52,734 bases of DNA. Origin: Dyella choica. Lineage in GTDB: Bacteria > Pseudomonadota > Gammaproteobacteria > Xanthomonadales > Rhodanobacteraceae. The notes under the pieces were generated by a model. The model was not told where the DNA came from, searched no databases, and saw nothing but the letters and a program-made list of their open reading frames with translations. Made by a program: the position numbers and the translations under genes. The stretch is from positions 1-52,734 of the forward strand of contig NZ_RYYV01000026.1 of the NCBI RefSeq assembly GCF_003977665.1. The letters run 5' to 3'. Positions 1 to 7,426 of the stretch are shown piece by piece (positions within the stretch are counted from its first letter, which is position 1; every line of letters starts with the position of its first letter).

Positions 1-32
1 GATGCTCGCAGACCTGGCTGCCGGCTTACTCC

Positions 33-59
33 GATCCCGCCCCTTGCCGGAGCGGGATC
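33..59. terminator. Hairpin just past the HEAT-like gene
   Basis: An 8-bp perfect stem (GATCCCGC / GCGGGATC) with an 11-nt loop lies just past the 3' end of the minus-strand gene that stops at 69. There is no clear T run on either strand, so it may be a 3' stabilising hairpin and not a true intrinsic terminator. Confidence 0.35.
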
Positions 60-67
60 TACGAAAC

Positions 68-96
68 CCTACTGAGACTCGACGCTAATCAAGTGC
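68..96 (+). repeat. Left copy of a 29-bp perfect inverted repeat
   Basis: These 29 bases, beginning CCTACTGAGACTCG, recur exactly in reverse complement at 52639-52667. The copy includes the last eight codons and stop of the HEAT-like gene. A perfect 29-bp match inside 53 kb is not expected by chance. The sequence is not internally palindromic and resembles no element I recognise. Confidence 0.9.
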
Positions 97-899
97 CCGG
101 CAAGGCCTGCCAGGCGATAGAACAGCAGCACCGGCAAGGCGAGGCTACCGGAGCGCCCGATGGCCACGGTCGCGTACCAGGCACGCACCGGGTCTTTGTC
201 GCCGATCAGCCGTGCAAGCAGCACCACCCGCTCCGGAGTGTCGACACGGCCGATGGTTTCGATCAACTCCTGGACCGAAAGGCTGTAGCCATTGGGAAGA
301 TGTCGCAATGCATGGTCGAGTATCGGAAGTGCTTCAGGCGGGAGACCTCCCATGTGCGCGATCGCCCGGATAAGCGCTTCGTCATACAGCGTTGCTGAAG
401 TCGACTGCTCCCGATCCAGCTGCCGCAACAACTTGAGCGTAAGCGACGGGGAGCGCGGCTGGATAGATTCCAGTGAGCCAAGCACGGCCCAGCGCACCGA
501 ACTGCTCGAGTCGTCCAACGCGGACTCAAGCGCCTGCGTCGCGGCCACGGCCTGGTCTCTAAGCCGGTCCAGCCCGAGCGCTGCGTTGAAACGCCCGTTC
601 TCGGAGCCCGTGCGCAACAAGACTGCCAACGGCACCACCGCGCTTTCGCCGAATCGGGGCATTTGATCGACCAGGCAAGAGTCCAGTGTGGTGTCAACTG
701 TGCGAAGCATGCCCAGGAGCGTGTTCAACGATGCTTGCCGGGCAGCGGAATCGGATATGGCGCAGGGCGCGCGCCTAATCTGAGTCGCCTGCAACCGAGG
801 TACGCAACATGCCCATAGACAGATCACCGCAACCAAACCGAGCCAGCTTTTCGGTGCATAGATGAAACCTGTAGCGATCACGAAATCCCCCTGATTCAT
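69..899 (-). CDS. HEAT-repeat-like membrane or exported hypothetical protein
   Basis: Predicted 276-residue protein of unknown function. The start at 899 was chosen because an AGGGAGGAAG ribosome site lies about ten bases upstream; longer in-frame starts lack one. Residues 17-33 form a hydrophobic stretch (signal anchor or signal peptide). Residues 75-200 show paired amphipathic helices of HEAT/PBS-lyase style, with phrases such as RFNAALGLDRL and SSVRWAVLGSLESI, so a protein-binding scaffold is plausible. It is divergent from the aldolase gene at 956. Its last codons lie in the 29-bp repeat shared with the far end of the window, so the C-terminus may be recently altered. Confidence 0.6.
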   Translation of the reverse strand: MNQGDFVIATGFIYAPKSWLGLVAVICLWACCVPRLQATQIRRAPCAISDSAARQASLNTLLGMLRTVDTTLDSCLVDQMPRFGESAVVPLAVLLRTGSENGRFNAALGLDRLRDQAVAATQALESALDDSSSSVRWAVLGSLESIQPRSPSLTLKLLRQLDREQSTSATLYDEALIRAIAHMGGLPPEALPILDHALRHLPNGYSLSVQELIETIGRVDTPERVVLLARLIGDKDPVRAWYATVAIGRSGSLALPVLLFYRLAGLAGHLISVESQ

Positions 900-955
900 G
901 CATCGACTTCCTCCCTGGTCGCGTATCATCCGGCTTTTTTGCGGATAGCCACGCA

Positions 956-1621
956 GTGACCACAGACCCGATATTACGCGAACAGATTGTCGCCTACGGC
1001 TTGAAGCTGACCCCATCGGGCTTGAGCCAGGGCACCTCCGGCAACCTGAGCGTGCGGCACGGCAATGGCTTCCTGATCACCCCAAGCGGCACGCCCTACG
1101 AAGAGATCACGCCCGAGGGTGTCGTACAGGTGGCGATGGACGGGAGCCATGCCGAGGGGCTGCGCCCGTCCAGCGAATGGCGCTTCCACCGCGATATCTA
1201 CGCCGCGCGCCCCGACCTGCATGCGATCGTCCATGCCCACCCGCCCTACAGCACCGCCCTGTCGATGTGCCGCATTCAGATCCCGGCCGTCCATTACATG
1301 ATCGCGGTGAGCGGCGGTGATTCGATCCGCTGCGCCGACTACTACACCTACGGCAGCCAGGCACTTTCCGACGCTGTGATGCGGGCCATGGAGGGGCGAC
1401 TGGCCTGCCTGATGGCCAATCACGGCATGCTCGCCGCCGGTCCCAACCTCGAACAGGCGATGTGGCGGGCGGTGGAGGTGGAAACCCTGTCCAGGCAATA
1501 CGCGCTGGCCCTGCAGGTTGGCAAGCCGGTGTTGCTGACCGACGCCGAGGTGGCGCAGGCGCTGGAAAAATTCAGCAACTACGGCCTGCTGGCGAAACAG
1601 CCATCCATGCCGACTTCATGA
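956..1621 (+). CDS. Class II aldolase/adducin family protein (fuculose-phosphate-aldolase-like)
   Basis: Cytoplasmic 221-residue protein of the family of zinc-dependent aldolases and epimerases that includes L-fuculose-phosphate and ribulose-phosphate enzymes. It shows the N-terminal GTSGNLSVR and ITPSG motifs (phosphate binding), the metal-binding pair in HAHPP near residue 94, and a further histidine in ANHG near residue 155. The length is normal for the family. The start is a GTG at 956. The next gene, cutA, follows after ten bases and its ribosome site overlaps this stop, so the two are probably co-transcribed. The exact substrate cannot be read from the sequence; methylthioribulose-phosphate dehydratase is a related alternative but less likely. 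Confidence 0.85.
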   Translation: MTTDPILREQIVAYGLKLTPSGLSQGTSGNLSVRHGNGFLITPSGTPYEEITPEGVVQVAMDGSHAEGLRPSSEWRFHRDIYAARPDLHAIVHAHPPYSTALSMCRIQIPAVHYMIAVSGGDSIRCADYYTYGSQALSDAVMRAMEGRLACLMANHGMLAAGPNLEQAMWRAVEVETLSRQYALALQVGKPVLLTDAEVAQALEKFSNYGLLAKQPSMPTS

Positions 1622-1631
1622 GGAAAGCCCC

Positions 1632-1958
1632 GTGTCCGATCCCGATCGCGTACTGCTGTGCTACTGCACCTGCCCCGACACGGCCAGTGCGCAACGGCTG
1701 GCACAGGCGCTGGTGAACGAATCGCTGGCCGCCTGCGTCAACCAGGTTCCGGGCATCCGTTCCACCTATCGCTGGCGCGGCGAAGTGACCACCGACAGCG
1801 AGGATTTGCTGTTGATCAAAACCACCGAGGCGCGCTTCGGCGCGCTCAAGGAACGCCTGCTGGCGCTGCATCCGTATGAATTGCCTGAACTGATCGCGGT
1901 GCCGGTGGAACACGGGCACGCGGCTTACCTGGAATGGGTCCGCTCTGGCGGACATTGA
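1632..1958 (+). CDS. cutA: Divalent-cation tolerance protein CutA
   Basis: A 108-residue CutA1 protein, a small trimeric ferredoxin-like fold associated with copper and divalent-cation tolerance. The family phrases are present: CTCPD near the start, SLAACVNQVPGIRSTYRWRGEV in the middle, and HPYELPELIAVPV toward the end. It has a GTG start with AGGAAAG upstream, the latter overlapping the aldolase stop. In many gammaproteobacteria cutA sits directly before dsbD; here about 5.4 kb separates them. Confidence 0.95.
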   Translation: MSDPDRVLLCYCTCPDTASAQRLAQALVNESLAACVNQVPGIRSTYRWRGEVTTDSEDLLLIKTTEARFGALKERLLALHPYELPELIAVPVEHGHAAYLEWVRSGGH

Positions 1959-1975
1959 GCTAAGGAGAGGAAGCG

Positions 1976-2380
1976 ATGAACACCGAGGAAAACAAGCGCG
2001 TCGTCCATGAATTGTTTGCGCGCATCAGCAGGGGCGACCTGGATGGCATGCTGGCCTTGCTGAGCGATGATGTGAACTGGTGGATCGCAGGTGAGCTGGA
2101 AGGGGTTCCTGCCGCGGGTGACCACGACAAAAAGCAGGTGGCCGGCATCCTTGCGAGCATGCATCAGCAGTTGAAAGGCAACCTCCGGCTATCCGTGCAC
2201 AGCCTTACCGCCGAAGACGAGCGGGTTTGCGCACAGGTCAGCGGCCATGGCGAATTGAACAACGGCAGGCTGTATCGGAATCAATATCACTTCCTGATCG
2301 GCCTTGAGGGCGGCAAGATCGTTTCGGTACGCGAGTATCTGGATACCAAGCACGTTGAAAAAACCTGGTTCTCGCCTTGA
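1976..2380 (+). CDS. SnoaL-like / nuclear transport factor 2 family protein
   Basis: A 134-residue soluble protein of the NTF2-like cone fold (ketosteroid-isomerase-related). Evidence is the typical opening (VHELFARISRGDLDGMLALLSDDVNWW), the mid-region charged turn, and the closing phrase KIVSVREYLDTKHV. A strong TAAGGAGAGG ribosome site lies eight bases before the ATG. It follows cutA by 17 bases and probably shares its transcript. Family members include isomerases, polyketide cyclases and proteins with no known reaction; substrate and reaction cannot be assigned. Confidence 0.8.
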   Translation: MNTEENKRVVHELFARISRGDLDGMLALLSDDVNWWIAGELEGVPAAGDHDKKQVAGILASMHQQLKGNLRLSVHSLTAEDERVCAQVSGHGELNNGRLYRNQYHFLIGLEGGKIVSVREYLDTKHVEKTWFSP

Positions 2381-2403
2381 GTCATTGGCTGCTACCGCAA
2401 TCT

Positions 2404-2436
2404 GCTCCCTCCCCTACTGCACGTAGGGGAGGGAGC
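2404..2436. terminator. Perfect 14-bp hairpin between convergent genes
   Basis: The arms GCTCCCTCCCCTAC and GTAGGGGAGGGAGC pair perfectly around the loop TGCAC. It lies between the SnoaL-like gene and the cupin gene, which end toward each other, so it can serve both as a stop or stabiliser. The same architecture, with a CTAC-TRCAC-GTAG core, recurs at 12755-12787, so this is also a dispersed repeat. Confidence 0.7.
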
Positions 2437-2463
2437 GCATCACTGCACGTGTTGTCATACGGT

Positions 2464-2892
2464 TTACCTGGATGGGGGGCGCGCCATCGGTTGTGATGGA
2501 GCATTCGCGCTATCCCATACCGTCAACATAGCGCCCGGAGCCGCGACAAAGACCACCAGCATGGTCGCCGGCTCGATGGTGCTCGCATTGCCGCTGACGA
2601 CGTGATGCGCACCCATCGGCTCGAACCAGCTATCGCCCGGGCCGTACGTGCGCACAGCGTCGCTGCCCACCTGGCTGCGTATGTGGCCACTCAGCACATA
2701 GACAAAGGCGTCGCCGCCGTGCCGGTGCGGAGCTGAGGATTGACCGGGTGCATACGTCACAGTGACCGCTTGCAACTGATGGTTGCGGACATCGGTCAAC
2801 GGCGAGCTCAGCAGGGCGTGTTCTTCGGCGGCCAAACTGTTGCCGGACGCGCCCAGCGCCATACATAGGACAATTGCTGCCATGTAACGCAT
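2464..2892 (-). CDS. Exported cupin-domain protein
   Basis: A 142-residue single-domain cupin with an N-terminal signal peptide (about 21 residues ending SLAA). Cupin motif 1 is seen as APGQSSAPHRHGGDAFVYVLSG and motif 2 as GPGDSWFEPMGAHHVV. Two histidines of motif 1 and one of motif 2 are present, but the usual glutamate position reads alanine with an aspartate one residue earlier, so the metal site may be altered. It probably acts in the periplasm on an unknown small molecule. Its start lies 21 bases beyond the stop of the thioredoxin-like gene on the same strand, suggesting a two-gene unit. Confidence 0.8.
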   Translation of the reverse strand: MRYMAAIVLCMALGASGNSLAAEEHALLSSPLTDVRNHQLQAVTVTYAPGQSSAPHRHGGDAFVYVLSGHIRSQVGSDAVRTYGPGDSWFEPMGAHHVVSGNASTIEPATMLVVFVAAPGAMLTVWDSANAPSQPMARPPSR

Positions 2893-2913
2893 GGACCTAT
2901 CTCCCTGCCCGAT

Positions 2914-3924
2914 TCAAATAGCCGACAGCGTCTTCAGTTCATCACCCAAGTGGGCGTCCACCCCCTCGATGCGTCGCACTAGCCGTCCCTGTGCATCGAA
3001 TACCAGCAAGGTGGGCACATGCATCACGCGGAAGCGACGGAACAGCGCGCCGGAATCGTCCAGGGCCAAAGGCATCCCCAGGTGGTGTTCCTGTTGGTAG
3101 GCACGCAGATCGTCCTTGCCTGCCCACAAAGTGGAAGCGATGCCCAGCCAGCGCACGTGGTCGTCACTCGACAGCGCCGTAACCTGCTCGCGCACCGCGC
3201 GGCAACTGGTGGCGAGTGCCGGGCGACTTTTCGCGAAATAGCTCTCGCACCACGGCGACATGAAGACCAGCACGGTGGGACGACCGTTGGTTGGCGAGGC
3301 ATGCAAATCAAACGCGGTGCCCGAGAGGGTGGGAATCGCCAAATCCGGCAGTTGCTTATCCGCGCTGCTGGAGTCGCTTACTGCTGCCGTGGCAACCGCA
3401 GTAGAGGGGGCCGCCTCGCGCGCAGCCAGCAGGGCTGCATCCAGCTTCGCATTGGCCTCGTGACCGACGTACAGAATGCGGCCATCGCGTCCGATCACCA
3501 CATGCTGCGGCGTTACGCGCAGGTGAAACGCCTCGCCGATGCTGCCATCGTCGAACACGATCGGCATCTTCAAACCCATGTCCTTGCGATAGCGGCGCAC
3601 GTCGTCCACGGTGTCGTCGAAACCGACATCGACGGCGATCACCGCCATGTCCGAGCCTGCCTGCTCGTAGACGTGCCTCAGATGGGGCATCTGCTCACGG
3701 CAGGGCACGCACCAAGTGGCCCAGAATTTCAAATACACCGGCTTCTTGCCGTAGTAGCTGTTGAGGTCGATGGTTTGCCCGTCGATCGTCTTGAGCACCA
3801 GCCGGGGTGCAGGGGTACCGACCAGGCCGCGCGCCGCCGCCTGGGCATGCTGCTCGCCGGTTTCGGCCTGGACCAGGGCACTGAACAACATCAACAGCAA
3901 TAGAACCACGATACGCACGTTCAT
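2914..3924 (-). CDS. Exported protein with two thioredoxin-like domains (TlpA/ResA type)
   Basis: About 336 residues if it starts at 3924, giving a clean signal peptide (VRIVVLLLLMLFSALVQA). A GAGGAG directly abuts this ATG, so a start 57 bases upstream cannot be excluded. Domain 1 (residues 30-165) is a TlpA/ResA-type disulfide reductase with the active site FWATWCVPC and a cis-proline region RVTPQHVVI. Domain 2 (residues 190-336) has the same fold (MHVPTLLVFDAQGRLV) but the active site reads PWCESYF, with one cysteine only. Likely roles are periplasmic thiol reduction or cytochrome c maturation, with domain 2 inactive or binding. Confidence 0.8.
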   Translation of the reverse strand: MNVRIVVLLLLMLFSALVQAETGEQHAQAAARGLVGTPAPRLVLKTIDGQTIDLNSYYGKKPVYLKFWATWCVPCREQMPHLRHVYEQAGSDMAVIAVDVGFDDTVDDVRRYRKDMGLKMPIVFDDGSIGEAFHLRVTPQHVVIGRDGRILYVGHEANAKLDAALLAAREAAPSTAVATAAVSDSSSADKQLPDLAIPTLSGTAFDLHASPTNGRPTVLVFMSPWCESYFAKSRPALATSCRAVREQVTALSSDDHVRWLGIASTLWAGKDDLRAYQQEHHLGMPLALDDSGALFRRFRVMHVPTLLVFDAQGRLVRRIEGVDAHLGDELKTLSAI

Positions 3925-4030
3925 CTCCTCGGATGGGGTGGGTGCATGCTCCCCATTTGGTGGACCGTCGATAAGAGCCACTTTGTGTCATTCCTGCGGG
4001 ACCACCGGCTTGGTCATTCCGGCACAAGTC

Positions 4031-4053
4031 GTAGGCAGGGATGGAATCCCGGC
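4031..4053 (+). repeat. Single degenerate REP-like GTAG palindrome
   Basis: GTAG is followed by the imperfect stem GCAGGGAT-GGA-ATCCCGGC. It is one member of the GTAG palindrome family spread through the window, here between the thioredoxin-like gene and the 3' end of the MocR regulator. Confidence 0.6.
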
Positions 4054-4091
4054 ATCGGAAAGCCCCATCTAGGAATTTTCATCCCAGCGCA

Positions 4092-5540
4092 CTACCCGAT
4101 CAGCTTCATCAGCTTGGCGATGCCTTCTTCGATCCGCGCCACATCGATCAGCCCGAAACCGAAGCCAAGGCCGTTAACGATCGCGCCATCCTTCGCATAC
4201 CAGTCCAGCGGCTCCAGGTTGATCCCACTGGCCTTGGCGCGCTCAAGCCAGGCCTGGCTATCGACCGGCCCATCCAGCCGTGCTGCCAGATGCAGGCCGG
4301 CGTCAGACGGATACACATGCAATCTTCCCTTCCCGTACCGCTGCAAGGCATTCAGCAGCACATCGCGCCGATCCGCATACAGCTTGCGCATGTGCCGCAC
4401 ATGACGTACCAGGTGCCCTTCGGCAATGAACGCTGCCAACGTGTCCTGCGCCAGGACGTCGCCATGCCAATCGGCCTGATGCTTGGCATTGGCCAAAGCC
4501 GTACGCAGCCATGGCGGCACCACCGCATAGCCGAGCCGCAAGATGGGGAACAGGCATTTGGAAAACGTGCCGACGTAGCAAACGGTGTCGTCGCGGTCCA
4601 GCGTTTGCAATGCGTCCAGCGGCCGGGTGCTGTAGCGGAACTCGCTGTCGTAGTCGTCTTCGATCACCAGCGCGCCGTGTGTACGCGCAAATTCCAGCAA
4701 CTGGACGCGACGCTGCGGCGACATCACCACGCCTAGCGGAAACTGGTGCGAAGGCGTCACGTAGATCACGTTCGTGTCGCGCGGTAGCTGGTCGACGATC
4801 AAGCCTTCCTCATCCACCGGAATGTCGACCACACGCGCGCCAGCGGCAAGAAACACTGCACGCAAAGGCGGATAACCGGGATCTTCCACCGCCACTACGG
4901 TTTGCCCCGGCGTGACGAGTACGCGCGCCAACAGGTCGAACGCCTGCTGCGCACCGCTCGTGACGACCACATCCTCGGCCTCGCACGACACGGCGCGGGC
5001 AAACGAGATGTGCTGCGCGATCGCCTGGCGTAAGGGCAGCCGCCCCTGCGCCAGATCGTAGACTGGTGCGGCCCTGGACAGATTGCGCAAGGCGCGTGCG
5101 GAAAAACGCCGCCAGACGTCGTAAGGAAAGGAGCGGCTGTCGGGAATCCCGAGGCGGAAGTCATAGGCGAAGCCGCCCGCCGGCATCGGTGCGGGCAAGC
5201 TCGCAAAGTTTTGCCAATACGGAGCCAGGCGGCCGTCGGGGGCCGAGGTGTCGGCCTGGGCATTCCGCCCACTGCGGCGCATGGCGAGATCGGCCACGAA
5301 ATTACCGGCGCCGCGCCGTGCCTCGATATAGCCCTCACCGAGCAACAGGTCGTACGCCGCCACCACGGTGTTGCGTGACACCTCCAGCGCCTCGGCCAGC
5401 TCGCGCGTCGCTGGTAGCCGCAGTCCGGGCTTCAGACGCCCGTCGAGGATGGCGGTACGCAATTGGCGATGCAGGGCAGCCATGCGCTGGCGCGAGCCGC
5501 GTTCCGGCAATTCAAGCGGAAATTCGAAGGGATGTTCCAC
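4092..5540 (-). CDS. MocR/PdxR-type regulator (GntR HTH fused to aminotransferase-like domain)
   Basis: A 482-residue regulator. The N-terminus is a GntR winged helix (residues 20-85; PGLRLPATRELAEALEVSRNTVVAAYDLLLGEGYI) and the rest a fold-type I aminotransferase domain with the PLP lysine in GTFSKCLFP near residue 320. Family members sense PLP or amino compounds and act as activators or repressors, often on a divergent neighbour. The GST gene at 5675 is divergent with a 134-bp gap. Two AGACCA direct repeats (5552-5557 and 5598-5603) and AGAC-N9-GTCT (5598-5614) in that gap are candidate binding sites, which is weak evidence. The ligand is unknown. Confidence 0.9.
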   Translation of the reverse strand: MEHPFEFPLELPERGSRQRMAALHRQLRTAILDGRLKPGLRLPATRELAEALEVSRNTVVAAYDLLLGEGYIEARRGAGNFVADLAMRRSGRNAQADTSAPDGRLAPYWQNFASLPAPMPAGGFAYDFRLGIPDSRSFPYDVWRRFSARALRNLSRAAPVYDLAQGRLPLRQAIAQHISFARAVSCEAEDVVVTSGAQQAFDLLARVLVTPGQTVVAVEDPGYPPLRAVFLAAGARVVDIPVDEEGLIVDQLPRDTNVIYVTPSHQFPLGVVMSPQRRVQLLEFARTHGALVIEDDYDSEFRYSTRPLDALQTLDRDDTVCYVGTFSKCLFPILRLGYAVVPPWLRTALANAKHQADWHGDVLAQDTLAAFIAEGHLVRHVRHMRKLYADRRDVLLNALQRYGKGRLHVYPSDAGLHLAARLDGPVDSQAWLERAKASGINLEPLDWYAKDGAIVNGLGFGFGLIDVARIEEGIAKLMKLIG

Positions 5541-5674
5541 GCGGCAGGCCTAGACCAAACTGGACCCGTAGATTTGCCCTAATGTGGCTCTTTTGCAAGA
5601 CCACAGCCTTGTCTAATCTGATCTCGAAGCGACGACCCACCGCCGCCGCGCCCGCCAAAACAGGTAGTTACGCC

Positions 5675-6373
5675 ATGATCGATTTCTATTTCGCCGCCAC
5701 GCCGAACGGATTGAAGGTAAAGCTGTTCCTGGAAGAGGCGCAGCTGCCCTATCGCCTCATACCGGTCAGGCTCAGCAAAGGCGAGCAGTTCAAGCCCGAA
5801 TTCCTGGCTATCTCGCCGAACAACAAGATTCCGGCGATCGTCGATCACGCCCCGGCAGACGGCAGCGAACCGGTCAAGCTGTTCGAGTCCGGCGCGATCA
5901 TGCTGTATCTCGCTGAAAAGATCGGCCGTTTCATCCCGCAGGACATCCACGGCCGCGCCGAGGTGCTGCAGTGGCTGTTCTGGCAGATGGCGGGCCTGGG
6001 ACCGATGGCCGGACAGATCGGGCATTTCAACGTCTATGCCTCGGAGAAGGTGCCCTACGCGATCGAACGCTACACCCATGAAACCGCGCGCCTCTACGGC
6101 GTGCTCGATCGCCGGCTGGCCGATCGCCCGTTCATCGCCGGCGAATTCTCGATTGCCGACATCGCCTGTTACCCCTGGGTCGTCCCGCACGAAGCACATG
6201 GACAACGCCTCGCCGATTTTCCGCATTTGCAGCAATGGTTCGAAGCCATGGCAGCGAGACCGGCAACGCTACGTACCTATGAGGGCGTCGAGAACGTCTA
6301 TGCACCCAAGCAAGCCTTGTCTGATGAGGAACGCACGCTGCTGTTCAAGCAGGGCGCAAAAACTCGCGCCTAG
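5675..6373 (+). CDS. Glutathione S-transferase, YfcG/YghU-like (Nu class)
   Basis: A 232-residue cytosolic GST. The N-terminal thioredoxin-fold domain has AATPNGLKVKLFLEE, the glutathione-binding ISPNNKIPAIVD, and ESGAIMLYLAEK; the C-terminal helical domain has FIAGEFSIADIACYPWV. This pattern matches the YfcG/YghU disulfide-bond oxidoreductases more than classical conjugating GSTs. The start at 5675 gives the standard family N-terminus; an upstream open frame has no family content. It is divergent from the MocR regulator, which probably controls it. Confidence 0.9.
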   Translation: MIDFYFAATPNGLKVKLFLEEAQLPYRLIPVRLSKGEQFKPEFLAISPNNKIPAIVDHAPADGSEPVKLFESGAIMLYLAEKIGRFIPQDIHGRAEVLQWLFWQMAGLGPMAGQIGHFNVYASEKVPYAIERYTHETARLYGVLDRRLADRPFIAGEFSIADIACYPWVVPHEAHGQRLADFPHLQQWFEAMAARPATLRTYEGVENVYAPKQALSDEERTLLFKQGAKTRA

Positions 6374-6444
6374 GCAAGCTACTGACAGGTCCTGTCACGG
6401 CATGGATCTAACCTCGACCCACCGCCCCAGTGAATGCATTCGCC

Positions 6445-7353
6445 ATGAAAAAGTCCGACGTCGCCACGCTTGTACTGCTCGGTGCCCTGTGGGGAGCCTC
6501 GTTCCTGTTCATGCGCATGGGCGCAGCTCAGTTCGGCAGCATGGCGCTGGCGGGCATGCGCGCCATCGGGGCTGCCATCTGCTGCATCCCCTTGCTGATG
6601 TCGCGCGAGCGGCTAGCGGAATTGCGCGCGAACTGGCGTTCGATCGCCTTGATCGGCCTGGCGAATTCGGCGCTGCCTTTCGTGCTGTTCTCGTATGCCG
6701 CGCAGTACCTGCCGTCGGGGCTGTCAGCCATCTTCGACGCGATCGCACCCCTGCTGGTGGCTGCCTCCGGCTGGCTGTTGCTGGGCGAACGCTTGAACGC
6801 AACACAGGCGAGCGGCCTGGTGATCGGCCTGACCGGCGTCGTGTGGCTGATCGGCGGGAGCATGGGCTTCGGTCACGGTGGTGCGGGCATCGGCTGGGCG
6901 ATGGCGGCCTGTGTAGGCGCCAACATCTGCTACACCTTTGGCGCGCACTACAGTCACCGGCGTATGCAGAGCGCCTCGCCGCTGACCGTGGCGATCGGCA
7001 GCCAGGTTGCCGCAGCCCTCATGCTGCTGCCCTTCACAGCGTGGATGTGGCCGGCCAAGTCACCCTCGCTGCCGGCCTGGCTCGCCATGTTCGGCCTGGC
7101 CGCAGCCTGCACCACGCTTGCCTACGTGTTGTTTTACCGGCTGCTGGCTCGTATCGGCTCCACCAGCGCGATGACGGTGCTGTACCTGATCCCTGTCTTC
7201 GGCGTGGTGTGGGGTGCGTTGTTCCTCGGCGAAAAGATCACGCTGGCGATGGCTGGCGGCTGTTCGGTGATCCTGCTGGGCGTGGGGCTCACCACCGGCA
7301 TGTTGCAAATCCGCCGTTCCGCGGCACCCGCACCGCTGAACGCGGTCGAATAA
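6445..7353 (+). CDS. EamA-family (DMT) inner-membrane transporter
   Basis: About 302 residues with ten predicted membrane helices in two EamA repeats, the standard layout of drug/metabolite exporters. Typical phrases are LLGALWGASFLFMR at the N-terminus, SYAAQYLPSGLSAIFDAIAPLLVAASGWLLLGERL ending repeat 1, and YLIPVFGVVWGALFLGEKI ending repeat 2. Neither the ATG at 6445 nor the GTG at 6430 has a good ribosome site; the ATG was preferred. It follows the GST by 71 bases and may be co-transcribed. Substrate unknown. Confidence 0.85.
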   Translation: MKKSDVATLVLLGALWGASFLFMRMGAAQFGSMALAGMRAIGAAICCIPLLMSRERLAELRANWRSIALIGLANSALPFVLFSYAAQYLPSGLSAIFDAIAPLLVAASGWLLLGERLNATQASGLVIGLTGVVWLIGGSMGFGHGGAGIGWAMAACVGANICYTFGAHYSHRRMQSASPLTVAIGSQVAAALMLLPFTAWMWPAKSPSLPAWLAMFGLAAACTTLAYVLFYRLLARIGSTSAMTVLYLIPVFGVVWGALFLGEKITLAMAGGCSVILLGVGLTTGMLQIRRSAAPAPLNAVE

Positions 7354-7356
7354 ACC

Positions 7357-7377
7357 CCAGCTCCAACGGCGAGCTGG
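7357..7377 (+). terminator. Hairpin after the EamA gene
   Basis: A perfect 7-bp stem (CCAGCTC / GAGCTGG) with a 7-nt loop begins four bases after the stop of the EamA gene. No long T run follows, so termination may be partial before dsbD. Confidence 0.4.
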
Positions 7378-7426
7378 CTCATAATCCCCATCGCGCCCCC
7401 ACGCGATCCCCATGACTGGAGTTGGA

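Noticed and set aside
5066-5674. Long upstream extension of the GST reading frame
   Set aside because: The extension runs antisense through the MocR gene and has no family content; the start at 5675 gives the normal GST N-terminus.
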